DNA of 64,000 nt from Biscogniauxia marginata (Eukaryota; Ascomycota; Sordariomycetes; Xylariales; Xylariaceae): contig MU404123.1 of assembly GCA_022695795.1 (NCBI GenBank), positions 62,001 to 126,000 on the forward strand. The letters are read 5' to 3'. Numbering within the stretch: the stretch's first letter is position 1; each line of letters starts with the position of its first letter. Made by a program: the position numbers and the translations under genes. The notes under the pieces are model-generated. The model saw only the letters and a list, made by a program, of their open reading frames with translations, was not told where the DNA came from and ran no database searches. This document shows, piece by piece, positions 36,284 through 47,523 of this stretch.

Positions 36284-39143
36284 ATGGATCATCTAAACAC
36301 CTCGTCGGCCTCGTTTGACGAGGTTGACTCGCACCCGGCCACGTATGCGCGCGAGAATGGTTTGTCGATTGACTCCCAAGTCAATCCCTTCTCTTTTCAT
36401 CTCCAGTTCAATCACCCTCTTCCCCATTTAACCCCGGATGCTCGGCTCAATGGATTGACCAGCGATTCCTCTCTTCATGAACTTCGCATTCCTGTTTTCC
36501 CTTGTTTTAAAGAGCAGCCACTACGTGTGACAAGAGAAGTTACGGAACTCCTCCACAAAGCAGTCCAGAGAGACGATATCCATATTTCAGCATTCAATAC
36601 GCCATCGCAGTATGAAACCCGCGTAAGTATTACAAGACTCAAACTCGATCCGCCATTACTTAAGAGCGATCCCGACTATGATTGTCGCCAACTCGCGAGA
36701 ATTATCCACAGTCGGAGAGAAGCACAACTAGACCCAGACACTTTTCCGTCCGAAAAGCTCAATGCCGCCAATGATGAAGCCTTAGATTTCCCTGAATCAG
36801 CTTACCAATTCAGAGATGAGCTCGACAACACTGTTTACAATGAGAAAATAGATGTCCCCAAAGAGGTCATTTATTGCCTTGCCAAGAACCTCCAGGATGA
36901 CTGGACAGAACATGACCAACGAAAGATGCTAGAAGGGGAAACATCGCTCTTGAAGGCAAGTTAATCAACTGGCTACCCAGCATAAGCTCAATCTACGTAC
37001 ATAAACTTATAGATTAAAGGCTACTCGAGAGTTGACCATTACACCTCCCCTTAGCCCATGTGAAAGGGCTGACAACTACTTTATCCCTAGCGATGCTGTA
37101 TGTCAGGTTCCAGTTGCATCGGATCCTAGTACACTACTGGACTATGACTTGGATGCTGCGGAAGCGGACGTGTTTTATCAAGATGCCTTACAGATCGAGT
37201 CTCTGTCCGCACAGCGACTAGACATTCCAACGTTCTCTCCTCTAGGAGATCCCCCACTGCTTAGTCCTGCTCGCCTAAACCTCAGCTCTTCTAAGATTGA
37301 AGGACCAATGACCCCAATTAACTCCACGCCTACGTCGTTTGATCCGTCGGTAGACATGACTGGTTTAGCACAGAGCTTGGACATAGATCATGTACTTGAG
37401 ACCCAGAAACCGAATGGATCCCCTACTGAAAATTCCCAGGATAACCATGATCTACCCTCTGATACTCTTTGGGCCGCCCTGGAGGAGAATACGATCAATG
37501 TAATGAGAGATGTTGAGCAAGAACGCTTAGAATCGGCTGACGCCCTCGCCCGGGTCGAGGTTCCCACGATGGATTTTTCAATTTCAGAATCTGAGTGGCA
37601 AAGGTTACCACTGGATGCGAAATCACATTTGCAATACGTACTAGATACGTATGCTGGGTGTGAGATTCTTAAGTGGCATAGGGATCTCAACGCGGAAAGA
37701 CAACGACTATATTGGTCGCCGTTCCTACGGGAACCCGAGACCCATTTCATAGAGTCCATCGATGATAATAGCAGCGTGGAAGCTGCCCTCGAACCTCTTG
37801 TCTCGACAGAAGTACCCACAAGTGCAGACTACGTGTGGAAGCAACCGGGCTGGGCAATCCTTCGTGAGCCAGAAGAAGACGACGAGGGACTCGAATACAC
37901 GCCATTTCCAATAAAGAAGAACTTGGCGTCTCTTGTGAAGAAAAGACGGCTCGAGATGAACATCTCGGACTTGGAGCAGTCTGGGTCGTCAAGGGCGGCA
38001 TCGCCAGTTGATCTAATACAAATACCAACGAGTATAGTACCGACATCGCTTCCATCTTATCCAAAGGTCCAAAGCGAATTGCCCAACTTACTTGTCGATT
38101 GCAATAACGCCTCGGCTACTTCGACCTTGTTGTCCAACTACATCGATTTCCATACAGCTAAACGACAGAAGCACGAACGGAGCTCGTTTTTTCCGATATC
38201 TACTCAATCTGAACCTGAGCCTGAAATTATGCTGACTTCGAAGTCGGATAAGGCCAGGTTAGAAGCAGGCCATCCTACTGTACCGAATACCAAACCACAG
38301 CAGAGCGTAGCAACGCATGCTCCGAATCCAACTTTCAATATGTCCGATGCGCCCACGAAAATTATCAAGGCGTTGACTCTCAATCGCGGTCTATTTTCCC
38401 GCCTTGAAAAGCTCTGTCCTACCGCCGTGATCGTCGAACGTGATTTTGACCGTTGGAATACTTTATCCTGGGATCGCAATTCCGTATCTCGCTCTCCAGT
38501 CGTATCGCCCCTAGCTGCAGAAGCTGATATCGCTGTCTCGCCTGCGACTGGGATCATCGTGACCACCCTTTTGAAAGTCATACAAAAGCCACCACCTGGG
38601 CACAAAGGTCAAGCTGCTATCCGCGAACGCGTGAGCAAAGCAGCCTCCCGGTATGAGCGACTTATTATCCTCGTCTCCGAGGACAATCGAACCGACGAGA
38701 CGGTGCGCGACCTTACACCGTTCGAGTCTAGTGCATATGCAGAATTCTGCGGGTTTGTCGCCAGTCTGGATATGAATGCCCATGTGTACTACGTAGGAGG
38801 CGGAGGTGACACACTTGCGAGATGGCTTGCGTATTCTGTGGCAAAACACGCGCCGGAGGCGGACGAGGTGCAAGAATTGATGATCCAGGATGAAACTTCT
38901 TGGGAGCTATTTCTACGCAGAGCAGGCATGAATGCATATGCAGCGCAGGCTATACTCGGATCGCTCAAAGCACCCGATGATATACCCGAAGAGGAAACTG
39001 GCCTCTTTGGTTTACCGACCTTTGTCAGAATGACGCCAGCAGAGAGGCTACAGGCTTTCAGGGGGTTGATGGGCGGTGAAAGGGTGCTCAACAAGGTCAA
39101 TGTAGTGATAGAAAGCGTATGGAACACCAACCCGGCTTGGTGA
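36284..39143 (+). CDS. Large protein with C-terminal XPF-like/HhH region (Zip2/SHOC1-like candidate)
   Basis: Two exons, 36,284-36,955 and 37,032-39,143, give 927 residues. The intron is best read as GC-AG: AAG, then GCAAGT, ending at an AG at 37,030-37,031, phase 0. The N-terminus (about 1-230) resembles a fungal-specific conserved domain and the middle is long, acidic and disordered. From about residue 660 the chain looks like an XPF-type nuclease fold without a visible ERKxxxD catalytic motif (AVIVERDFDRW, later RYERLIILVSED). From about 843 there is a helix-hairpin-helix-like tail (SWELFLRRAGMNAYAAQAIL). A dead XPF fold plus HhH is the layout of the meiotic crossover proteins Zip2/SHOC1, so a role in meiotic recombination is my hypothesis. 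Existence of the gene is firm; function is not. Confidence 0.75.
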
Positions 39144-39341
39144 GTGTATATGGAGTAGAGAACGCGTAGTAAAGTGATCGGCGGCTATCATAGTACTTTG
39201 CGCTATTGGCTATTTGCGATACTGCATACCGCTCTAGGATCAACATTTAGCTATATACTTTTTGGCATCACATCGAAAGCACGAGGCCATTCTAAGAATG
39301 AAACACCACAACCTATTTTCGAATATGGGTATCATTAAATG

Positions 39342-40781
39342 CTATTCTAACTCATCAGTCTTTCCCTCCTGCAGCCCGGTGTCTTCATCGTCTTGGTCGC
39401 CTGAAATACTCCAGATTTTCAAGCTACTCTCCTTATTCCGCCGTCGCATCCAGGACAATCCACCGCTGTCGCCACTGCCAACCTGCTCTTTGTCGTCACC
39501 GTCCTCGTCCTCATCCGGAAACTCCCACGATCCCGAACACGTAGCGATCACTGTTCCGCTCGGATGTACGCACGTGCTCTCCACGGTGGACTGACGATGC
39601 GCCTCCCACGCCCACGAGGGCTCATGCGGGCCCTCGCGGCCGCCAACGCCCTCCCAGACCTTCACGGCACCGCCCGAGGTGCCGGACCAGACTTCGAACC
39701 CGCTGCTTTCGCCTTCCTGGCCGGGGAAGACGTCAAAGCCGATACGCTGGTTGCCCAGGGCCTCGCGGCCCGCCAGCCAGCCGAGCAGCTGCCCCGTGAC
39801 GCGCACATCGTACACGAGGACCCCGCGGGACTTGCGCTCCCCGATGAGCAGGTATCGACCGCAGGGGCTCCAGACCGTCTGCGTGACGCCGTCGCCGCCT
39901 ATTCCGTTTCCCTTCCCTGCCCCCCATTCCCCTTGTCCCACACCGGCAGCCGCAGACGCGATACTCCACGTCGCGACGCACTCGCCGCCCGCCGGCGCGT
40001 TGAAGTCGTACAGTCCGACCCAGCGCGTCCAGGTGCCGGCGGCGAGGAGACTTCCTCCCCCGCCACTCGCTGACGAAGAGAGCGGCTGGGCGCCCAGCGC
40101 CGACACGGTGCCCCGCATACCGACGCCGCCGCCCTTGGCGAGGTGCCGCTCCGACGGGATGGTCTTGATGCGGGCGAGGGGCTCGTCGCCCGTGCGCGAG
40201 ACGTCGTACTTGGTGAGCAGGCTGCGCGCGCCGGCGACGAAGTGCGTGCCCGGCGCGGGCCAGGCGAGCGAGGTGGCGGTGAGGAAGGTCTCGGAGCGGG
40301 ACTTGGTGAGCGGGTACGAGGATGCCGCCGCCGCTGGGGCGAGGGAGGAGGAGGATGCGGGAGGAGCGAGGTAGAATAGCTGGATCGGGTGGTCGCGGCT
40401 CGAGACTAGGAGCTGGTTCGTCCACGGCTCTGCGAGGCTGAAGTACGGCGCCCCCGCCAGCACGCTGCTGGGCTCCGGGAGCGGGATGCAGGCCGTGGGG
40501 CCGAGCGCGTGCGGTGCGGCCCGCGGGGAGAGCAGGTCCGAGGGCACGACGTACCCGCTTATCAGGTTCGAGGACGAGGACGTCAGGAGCGTGGTGCCGT
40601 CCGCGGTCCACTGCGCGGTCTCGAAGTAGCCCCTGATATCGCCGCCTCCCCCTCCTCCATCTTCGAGGGCAGAAGCAGCGGCGCCGCTGGTGCCGTTCTG
40701 CGCTGTGGTGGCGGCGGTGATGTCCCCCGTCGAGGCGACGAGTTTCACCCTAGTTGGGGGACACCCATCTTCGTGATTCAT
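39342..40781 (-). CDS. WD40-repeat protein, Swt21/WRAP53 (TCAB1)-like
   Basis: Single exon of 479 residues from the ATG at 40,781 (MNHEDGCPPTRVK); the frame continues 12 codons further upstream but without an ATG. WD-type blades are readable: YFETAQWTADGTTLLTSSSS, DHPIQLFYLAPP, TQTVWSPCGRYLLIGERKS, VESTCVHPSGTVIATCSGSW and SLKIWSISG at the C-terminus. Long Gly/Ala/Ser insertions separate the blades. The order (entry blade, then the IPLPEPSSV segment, then the DHPIQLF blade) fits the Swt21/WRAP53 family, which binds RNPs such as Cajal-body or splicing RNAs. The gene is convergent with the Zip2-like gene, with about 200 bases between their stops. Very GC-rich coding sequence. Family assignment is moderately sure. 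Confidence 0.8.
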   Translation of the reverse strand: MNHEDGCPPTRVKLVASTGDITAATTAQNGTSGAAASALEDGGGGGGDIRGYFETAQWTADGTTLLTSSSSNLISGYVVPSDLLSPRAAPHALGPTACIPLPEPSSVLAGAPYFSLAEPWTNQLLVSSRDHPIQLFYLAPPASSSSLAPAAAASSYPLTKSRSETFLTATSLAWPAPGTHFVAGARSLLTKYDVSRTGDEPLARIKTIPSERHLAKGGGVGMRGTVSALGAQPLSSSASGGGGSLLAAGTWTRWVGLYDFNAPAGGECVATWSIASAAAGVGQGEWGAGKGNGIGGDGVTQTVWSPCGRYLLIGERKSRGVLVYDVRVTGQLLGWLAGREALGNQRIGFDVFPGQEGESSGFEVWSGTSGGAVKVWEGVGGREGPHEPSWAWEAHRQSTVESTCVHPSGTVIATCSGSWEFPDEDEDGDDKEQVGSGDSGGLSWMRRRNKESSLKIWSISGDQDDEDTGLQEGKTDELE

Positions 40782-41857
40782 TGCCTGGAGAGCGAGCTTC
40801 TCTCTACGTAGGGCCAAGCATGCTCATACGTACCTAAAACTGGAGCGAGCCAATTTTCTAGGTCCTAATCCGATTCAAGGGCTGTATAGCTGTCGGTGCT
40901 CCCTATACGGGTAGATGGTACCTGTACTGTGTGTTAAGGAAAGCGACATGTAGCTAAATGGGAGGTAACATTTAAATAAATAAAATGCGTAGCATTGATT
41001 GGTAGGTCGCTTTTTACTGGGTCTTCGAATTAGTGCCTGTTAGACAATTGCATAAGCGCCGTTGTCTTTTCGTTAGGCAGGACTGAAACTGGAGCTCAAG
41101 GGTTACGATTGCCTGCTGATAGCCGCAAGAAGCGCTACTGCCCGAGAGACCCTTGGTGCAGAGCGAGCTTGAAACATGTGACGTCATTGCGTCCATATAG
41201 GTTATACTATCACCTGTTAGCGGCGGATGCCAAGATCGAGTTATGTTTCCTGGTCACAGAGTAGATCGCATCGAACGTTGAGGTGCAGACATCTCAGACG
41301 GCAACCTATATAATATACAATACATCAAATATGGTCTAAATGTGAGCAAGTAAAATCAGCACTTACAAACGTAGGTTGGATACGCAGGTAGGTTGGAGGT
41401 ATTGCGTGAATTTTGTATTCTAGGTAACGATCTCTGTGACCAGGTATTTATTCCCCAGCGCGATAGTAACACGCTAAACCTACCTCGGTAGATTGATGGT
41501 GCCTTATCATTTCTCCTGGACCCATCCGAGCTCCTCGTCACATGGCGCCAGTCATCTCCCAAGGTGTCAGCCGTCCCTGAATCTCAACAAAGGGACGATC
41601 GATTCCAGTTGGCAACGACCCGCGCGGCACGCACTACTGCACTGCTTCCCAACGCACCGCAACCACTTATCTCCCGCTATCGACTCGATCGTCGTCAAAA
41701 CATTGGAAAGTTGTGTTTGGTATCCCACCCGCCATGCTTCGGTAGCAACCCAGGCCGCCTACTCTGAGCGCTGCGCCCCTGGTAACTCTGCCACCGTCAT
41801 CAACCTCCCAATACCCGGGCCCTTTTCAACCATCGCACTCCATCTTCGCTATTCACC
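40782..41857. other. Intergenic region between divergent genes
   Basis: About 1.1 kb separates the WD40 gene (minus) from the PQ-loop gene (plus). Only short frames without motifs are seen, such as 41,493-41,957, which overlaps the PQ-loop start in another frame. Presumably it holds both promoters. No repeats or RNA genes seen. Confidence 0.5.
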
Positions 41858-43020
41858 ATGGATAGTCTATTCGTGGGGGATCGCTGCCAGGCGCTCCGCG
41901 AGGGCGGTTTCACCAACTTCTTTGTGTCCATGTAAGCCGAGTAGTTCCCTATCCTAAGCTATCCGAAGTGATTTGTATGATACCAACTAATTCCCCTTCT
42001 GCACTGCAGTCTTATCGTCATCGGAATCCTCCTTTCCTACATAACCCAGCACTACCGAATCATCTCCCGCGGCTCCTCCGAAGGCATCTCCCCGTACTTC
42101 GTCCTGCTCGGGGTCACCTCTGCCAACGCCCAGTTCGGAAATATCCTGACCTTGCCCGAATCCCGGGCCGACGTCGCTTGCTGCAAGGAAGTTAGCCCCT
42201 TTGAATGCACTGCCGGATTACTAGGCATCGCTCAGATCGGTACCCAGTGGATCTGCTTTGCCATCATGTCGGTCTTCCCGTCTTGAGGTGTACGATGATA
42301 CACTACGAATTTTACTTGTTGCTGATACCGAGTAGCCTGGTTCTATTCCTTGTCTTCTTCCGACGCGACGATGCTGATCTATCCGACGACGAATTCGAAC
42401 GTGATCCGGACCAACCTACCTGGAGAACGGCTATTGGCGTCGCTGGAGCGTGCCTGATCCATGGTCTTCTTGTTGTCATCATCTCGGCTGCGCTCGCATT
42501 CGGTGCCCCGTCGTATCTTGGTGCCTGGGCAAACTTTCTTGGAGTCATGGCTGCTGTCCTTGCCGCCGTCCAGTACATCCCCCAGATTTGGACCACCTAC
42601 AAACTCAAGCACGCGGGGAGCCTAAGCATCCTGATGATGACGATTCAGACACCGGGTGGGTTTCTGTTCGCCGCCAGCCTGGCAGCTAGACTGGGCTGGG
42701 GCGGATGGAGCTCCTGGGGCGTCTACGTGCTGACCGCCGTTATGCAGGGCATTCTATTGATGATGGCCATCAACTACGAATGGCCCTCGCAACGGGAGCG
42801 TGCCGGACACCCTCCTACTCCTCCCCGGCGTCCAGCTTACAACCGACGAACGACTCCTCGGGTCTTGCCCTCACCAGGTCCGTACTCAGCTCACTTGCAT
42901 GCGTACGCTGATACCCAAGAAGAAATCGAAAATGCACTTGACCGTGAAAGTGTGCAGGGCGTTGGAGAGAATCAGCCCTTGCTCGCTCCCGGAGGTATCG
43001 GTAGCTCGGGTGTTCGATAA
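41858..43020 (+). CDS. PQ-loop repeat membrane protein (vacuolar/lysosomal transporter type)
   Basis: Three exons: 41,858-41,931, 42,010-42,267 and 42,333 (or 42,336) to 43,020, giving 339 or 338 residues. The first repeat has SYITQHYRIISRGSSEGIS, with Thr-Gln where Pro-Gln is usual, and the second has the canonical YIPQIWTTYKLKHAGSLSI. About seven hydrophobic segments are visible, with an acidic loop (RRDDADLSDDEFERDPD) after the third. The family exports amino acids such as cystine or basic amino acids from vacuoles or lysosomes. The tail is cytosolic and ends in a possible sorting signal (ENQPLL). The second intron has a weak GTCGGT donor and two alternative acceptors three bases apart. 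ATG 41,858 is chosen because phases fit and nothing upstream is open. Confidence 0.85.
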
Positions 43021-43733
43021 TCATACGCCTGCATTTCGCCCCCACGAAAACGAACATGTTTGTGTCTATTATATACGATTAGGAACCGTTCACCTAGCAC
43101 GCTTCCGACTTTTACACACAAAAACAACAACTACTACTACTACCTACTACCTACTACCTACGAGGTCAAGGCTCACATCATGTTCATAGAAAGGACCTAT
43201 TGATTTAGGTAGCGTTCCCTCGGAGGGCCTTGAATGAATATACTTGTTTCGGCTCTCAGACCTTTTGTCACGGTCGAATGGAAATGAATAATTAGGTGCT
43301 CGATGATATATCTATAAACTTGTCGAAATAAATACCATTATGTAGTAAAAGTCTGCGAAATATGTTACCCGGTAGCATATAACAATTCTATAAGCTGGAT
43401 CTGAACATTGCACCGGGGAACTTGCGGCGAGTGAATGTGGAGCTTATGCACCCCGTGCATTCGCTGTGTAATTATCATTGGTCAAAGCTTTATCCGTATC
43501 GATACTATGCCTATCTCGGTCTAGGGTTCGAGTCAATGTGTCATTCTCCGATCCCCCCTGCCCCCCACCATCGCATCCCCCTCGACTACTATTCACAACC
43601 CTATTGACTTATCTCTGTTCACATACAATACAATTCGATTGTATTCCCATCTGTCTCTATAGGAGATAATATCCAAGGTCCTCTTAGAATTGAGAACATT
43701 CCAAGACCACCTTACTGTCAATTCTCAACCCAA
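43021..43733. other. Intergenic with CTA-rich microsatellite
   Basis: A CTACTAC/CTACCTA simple repeat lies at about 43,130-43,162. The remainder probably holds the 3' flank of the PQ-loop gene and the promoter of the R3H gene. Short frames here have no family resemblance. Confidence 0.5.
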
Positions 43734-44979
43734 ATGGCTATCTACAGTGCGGTCCCTCCACCTCCGGAGCTCGCTGGTGTAGCAACGACCGACACAGACC
43801 ATCAGCATCAACCCCAGCATGCCCAGCATAGTGTGACAGCAACAGCGGTGAGCCCATCGTCCGGCGGCGTTGATGTCGAAGCATGGACGCTATCTGCTCT
43901 TGAATCCCTCAGCGTTTCCCCTGTTGCTCGCGGCACCGGAACTCCGCTATCCATCCCCCTGGACGAGCATGCCTCCAAGAAACCGTCCGTTTCTATCCAA
44001 GATCCTCGCGCAAAGTCCAGCGCTATCACGCCGCCGCCTCGTCCACCCTCTAGCCGGGACAGCCAGCGCCGTCGAGAAGCGCTTCTTAAAGGCAAAGAGG
44101 GCAGTCGACAGCGGCGGCGTTGGGAAAACGGTACCTTCAACTGCCTGCCTCTTGCATGAAATCGTCCATTGGCGAACAAAGAAGTGAACTTATGAGCGAA
44201 CTAACGCAATATTTTTTTGCCATCCTCTAGACCGTCTTATGCACGTCCCCAACGCCCAACCCCCTCAGCCGTTTGACTGGTTTCCACATCCGACGCATCC
44301 GGTTCACCATATTCCCTACCAAGTCGCCGCTGTTTGGGACTTGCGCGTACGGGCCGAGGTCGAGGATAAGAAGGCTGCCGCTGCCCGCCGGAAACAAATG
44401 CAGACGCGGACACTGGGCGACGAACACGTCGCGGGCCGGGTGCCACGTGAACTGTTCCAGCGTGCCAAGAAGACGCCTGCCGTCAAGGCCTGGGTCCGCT
44501 CGCTCGAGGAGCCCGTACGCCGGTATCTAGTCGATCGAGACGTAGCGAAAGAGCGACCATCCGAGGACGAAGAGGACAGTACTGAGGATGAGGAGATCGT
44601 CTTCGTGGGACGTAATGGCACCATGCGCGACGGATGGAAGAAGGCGAGGAGGGAGGATAAAGGGAGCACGCAGGATGAGGGAATGGTCTTCGATGCTCTC
44701 GGTGATGAGGACGGAGGTGCTTTTCGGTAAGTTGACCTTTATATCACTTGTATTATCTATTTGCCACGAAAGTCCTCGCGAGAACCACTGGTTGATTGAT
44801 ACAACGACAGGCGATGGATCACCCACTCCATCTCGGACTATTATGGCCTCCACTCCCGCTCCGTATTAGTAGGTACTCCGGCACGTAAAGCCGTGTATGT
44901 GGGCGTCAAGGAATTGAAGACGGGACATGCACCGCAAGTGCGGGTTGAGCTACCTCGACCTTTGTGGGAGCTCTGCTAA
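43734..44979 (+). CDS. R3H-domain protein with R3H-associated N-terminal domain
   Basis: Three exons (43,734-44,130; 44,231-44,726; 44,811-44,979) join in phase for 353 residues. A disordered Pro/Ser-rich N-terminus is followed by the R3H-associated domain (SQRRREALLKGKEGSRQRRR, then across intron 1 DRLMHVPNAQPPQPFDW and the HPTHPVHHIPYQVAAVWDL block). Next is an acidic linker (EDEEDSTEDEEIVFVG), then an R3H core that starts at the intron 2 junction (RRWITHSISDYYGLHSRSV), with the invariant Arg-x3-His pair. R3H domains bind single-stranded nucleic acid, so a role in RNA or DNA metabolism is likely. Length and domain order match fungal family members. The acceptor at 44,811 is supported by the restored R3H motif. 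Confidence 0.88.
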
Positions 44980-47523
44980 ATGTCTCGTCTATATATGGGA
45001 AACTTTTCATTTCTGTGTCGTCGCATTATATTGCACCCCTAGCTGCCCCAGGTACTTCGGCTATGTAAAGTCAGTTTTATGACAGGTATCTCAACACTGA
45101 ATAAACAACTCCGGAAGACGCATTTAATTGAATCCCTAGTTTTGCCCCACTTCATAACCTGCTATCAATCTTAGTTTGGATGCGTTAATCACGTATCAGA
45201 AAGGAATATCTCAATTTTATAGTCAACCCCTGAGAGCGTACTTGGAGTTGACCTGATGTGGGATATATTAAGTGGTGATCGATGGCTCAATTGAGGTGAT
45301 AAACCGAGGTTAAAGCTCATCATCAAGGGGTCAACAATGCTGTCGATAGTATTGTCAAGACCAAGTAGAGGTACTCAATTCCGCATGTATTATAAGTGAA
45401 GTTATATCTAGAAGACACTAGTTGCCCCCGAGACTCGGTTCGAGAAATGTGAGAAGAGAAAGATTAGTAGTTGAGGTTACATTTCTCGTGCTGCGTGGGT
45501 AGATGGAGAGAATTCGTAAGGTCACGGTATCAAGGGGATTGTAGGGAGGGGGGAAGCATGTGAGAAAACGGGGAGTCGAAGCATAGCTTCCACGACATCA
45601 TTGCTGTCCGTTTCGCCAAGTCCAAAATAGAGAACTTTCCCGACAGGGATGCATAGGTACCTAGGTTTTTGATTTCGTCGATATACGAAGCATACTTAAT
45701 CACCTTCTTGATTATCAACAATTCGCGTCGTCGGGCTGTTATATCTGAAGGCCGAGCGGCGAGCGGCGAGCGGCGAGCTGCAGACAGAGGATTGATATCC
45801 GCGTTTGCCTTGTGTAATCGGAGACTTGATATGAAAATTGATTACCTCACCGCTTCTGTCCTCTCTCTTTCCGTCGTACATAACTATGCACTTCGGCATT
45901 TAAACAGGAGGGCCGAGCGAGAATTGGTACGTCATTGTATGTATTTTGAAAAGGGTGGGATAAAACTTAAGGGTTGGATGCTCAACAGAGTTTCCTATTT
46001 TGGATTGAACTACGATGTACGTATTATTAAGTACCTACATACTAGCCGGCCCGTGACGTGCATAGACTAGGGGAAGAACCCCCCCTTGCCCCCTTGAGGC
46101 TTGAGTCAATCTGGACGGATCTTGTGTTGCAGCTATACGCACGTAGATTGATCGTCTCGGCTGTGGAAGTCTCGTGTGATTTTTGCTGGTAGATGGTTTA
46201 ATTTACAAGTCACCGATATTCAAAGATACTGATACCGGCGAAGGTAAATACAACAGCATAATCAGCTTATAGGCGTTTCCCGGTAGACACTTGTTAGTGG
46301 GATATATTCTTCGACGTTTCTACTTTGAGTGTGCTACATGATGTTTCTTGGTATTAGAGCTAGGTAGTACTTAGAGTCTTAGTCCCGGTCGTGTCACGAG
46401 CTTGGAGATTCGATAAGATACTATGCAAAGTGTATAGAGAGGTAAGACCTAGGTAACTAGTAGTCATCTGTCTGTGGCCGTGAGTGGGTAGTGTCTACTT
46501 TATCTATTTTCAAGACTTACCATTGCTGGCCCGGAAGTTTAGTTCTAGCTGGACAGGATAAATACTCTACGTGATTGTGTGATTCTAGATGCTGATGGAC
46601 TTTTGGTGTCTCCAGAGTAATCCAAGCCATCTGTGAGTTGAAGAATTGGTCACGGACAAGGCTGCTTACAGAATTGAAAGTTAAGGTTCTAGCTATTAGG
46701 AGATATGACAAGTGCATTGTTGAGGAGGATCTCTTGGGGCACATGTTCAGACAAACCTATTGCATGCCGAAACACAATATCGATGCCACTCCTTGAGCTA
46801 ATGGGTCCGTGATACACAGTCGGTCGAGCACAGTTAGTCTGTGCTCCTAGAAGAAAACGCACCGGACATTCCCTCTCAGTACGAACCCGCATCGGGCAGC
46901 AAGGTTTTTGTCTTTTGTCTCTAGACAGCCCATTGTATGCCTTGAAAAGTGGCTTCTCAGGTTCCCATACCCCTGTGAGGCACCCCTGTCCCCGAAATTT
47001 GATTTCTTCGCAGACGTGACTATCGAGCTGGAATCCCTATCAAAGCCAACTTTCTCTCATGGGCGGCTACTAGCATACTGCGACCCTCCGCCCCTATCCT
47101 AGATATAGCCTAGCTAGGGTATGTCGTGGTAAACTTCCCCTACTGTGCGACGGACCTTGATCATGCCTCAGGTACCACAATCTCCGGACAATAAGAGCCC
47201 TGACATGCGAGAAACTCAATCCAGCCGCGCCACAAAGCGTCTTCCTCCGGGGCCCCCTTTGAAGCAATACTATGTCCGGCTGCTCGGTATGTCTCCAATA
47301 TGGTCCGCTGGCACAGCAAAACTCAGATACGAGAACTGGTTTATATACGGGCTCGCTAGCCACCAAGAAGTGAGTTGGGATTTCAACATCAGTACTCATA
47401 CCCATCCAACAACACATCTTCGGAAGGAGACACTCACTCTGCGACGCTCATTTCGACGCTCTTTCTGCACATACCACACACCACCTATAACACAACCAAT
47501 ACCCCATTGTATTTACCATCAAA
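44980..47523. other. Intergenic with GAGCGGC minisatellite
   Basis: 2.5 kb with no supported gene. Three perfect tandem GAGCGGC units plus a variant lie at 45,754-45,781, and an AGGTACCTAGG palindrome at about 45,654. Frames at 45,669-46,070 and 46,517-46,892 are open but lack family resemblance and splice support. The last few hundred bases, rich in CACACC/ACAACC, are probably the leader of the naphthol reductase gene. Confidence 0.5.
45754..45781. repeat. GAGCGGC minisatellite
   Basis: Three perfect 7-base units followed by GAGCTGC. Isolated in intergenic sequence. Confidence 0.9.

Noticed and set aside
39733..40611. Long minus frame of 292 codons
   Set aside because: Arg/Ala/Pro-rich shadow of the WD40 gene, without the WD repeats.
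43515..43540. GGTTCGAGTC considered as a tRNA T-arm
   Set aside because: No matching acceptor stem, D-arm or anticodon arm around it.
46517..46892. Overlapping minus frames upstream of the naphthol reductase
   Set aside because: Somewhat protein-like but short, with no motif and no splice sites joining them.
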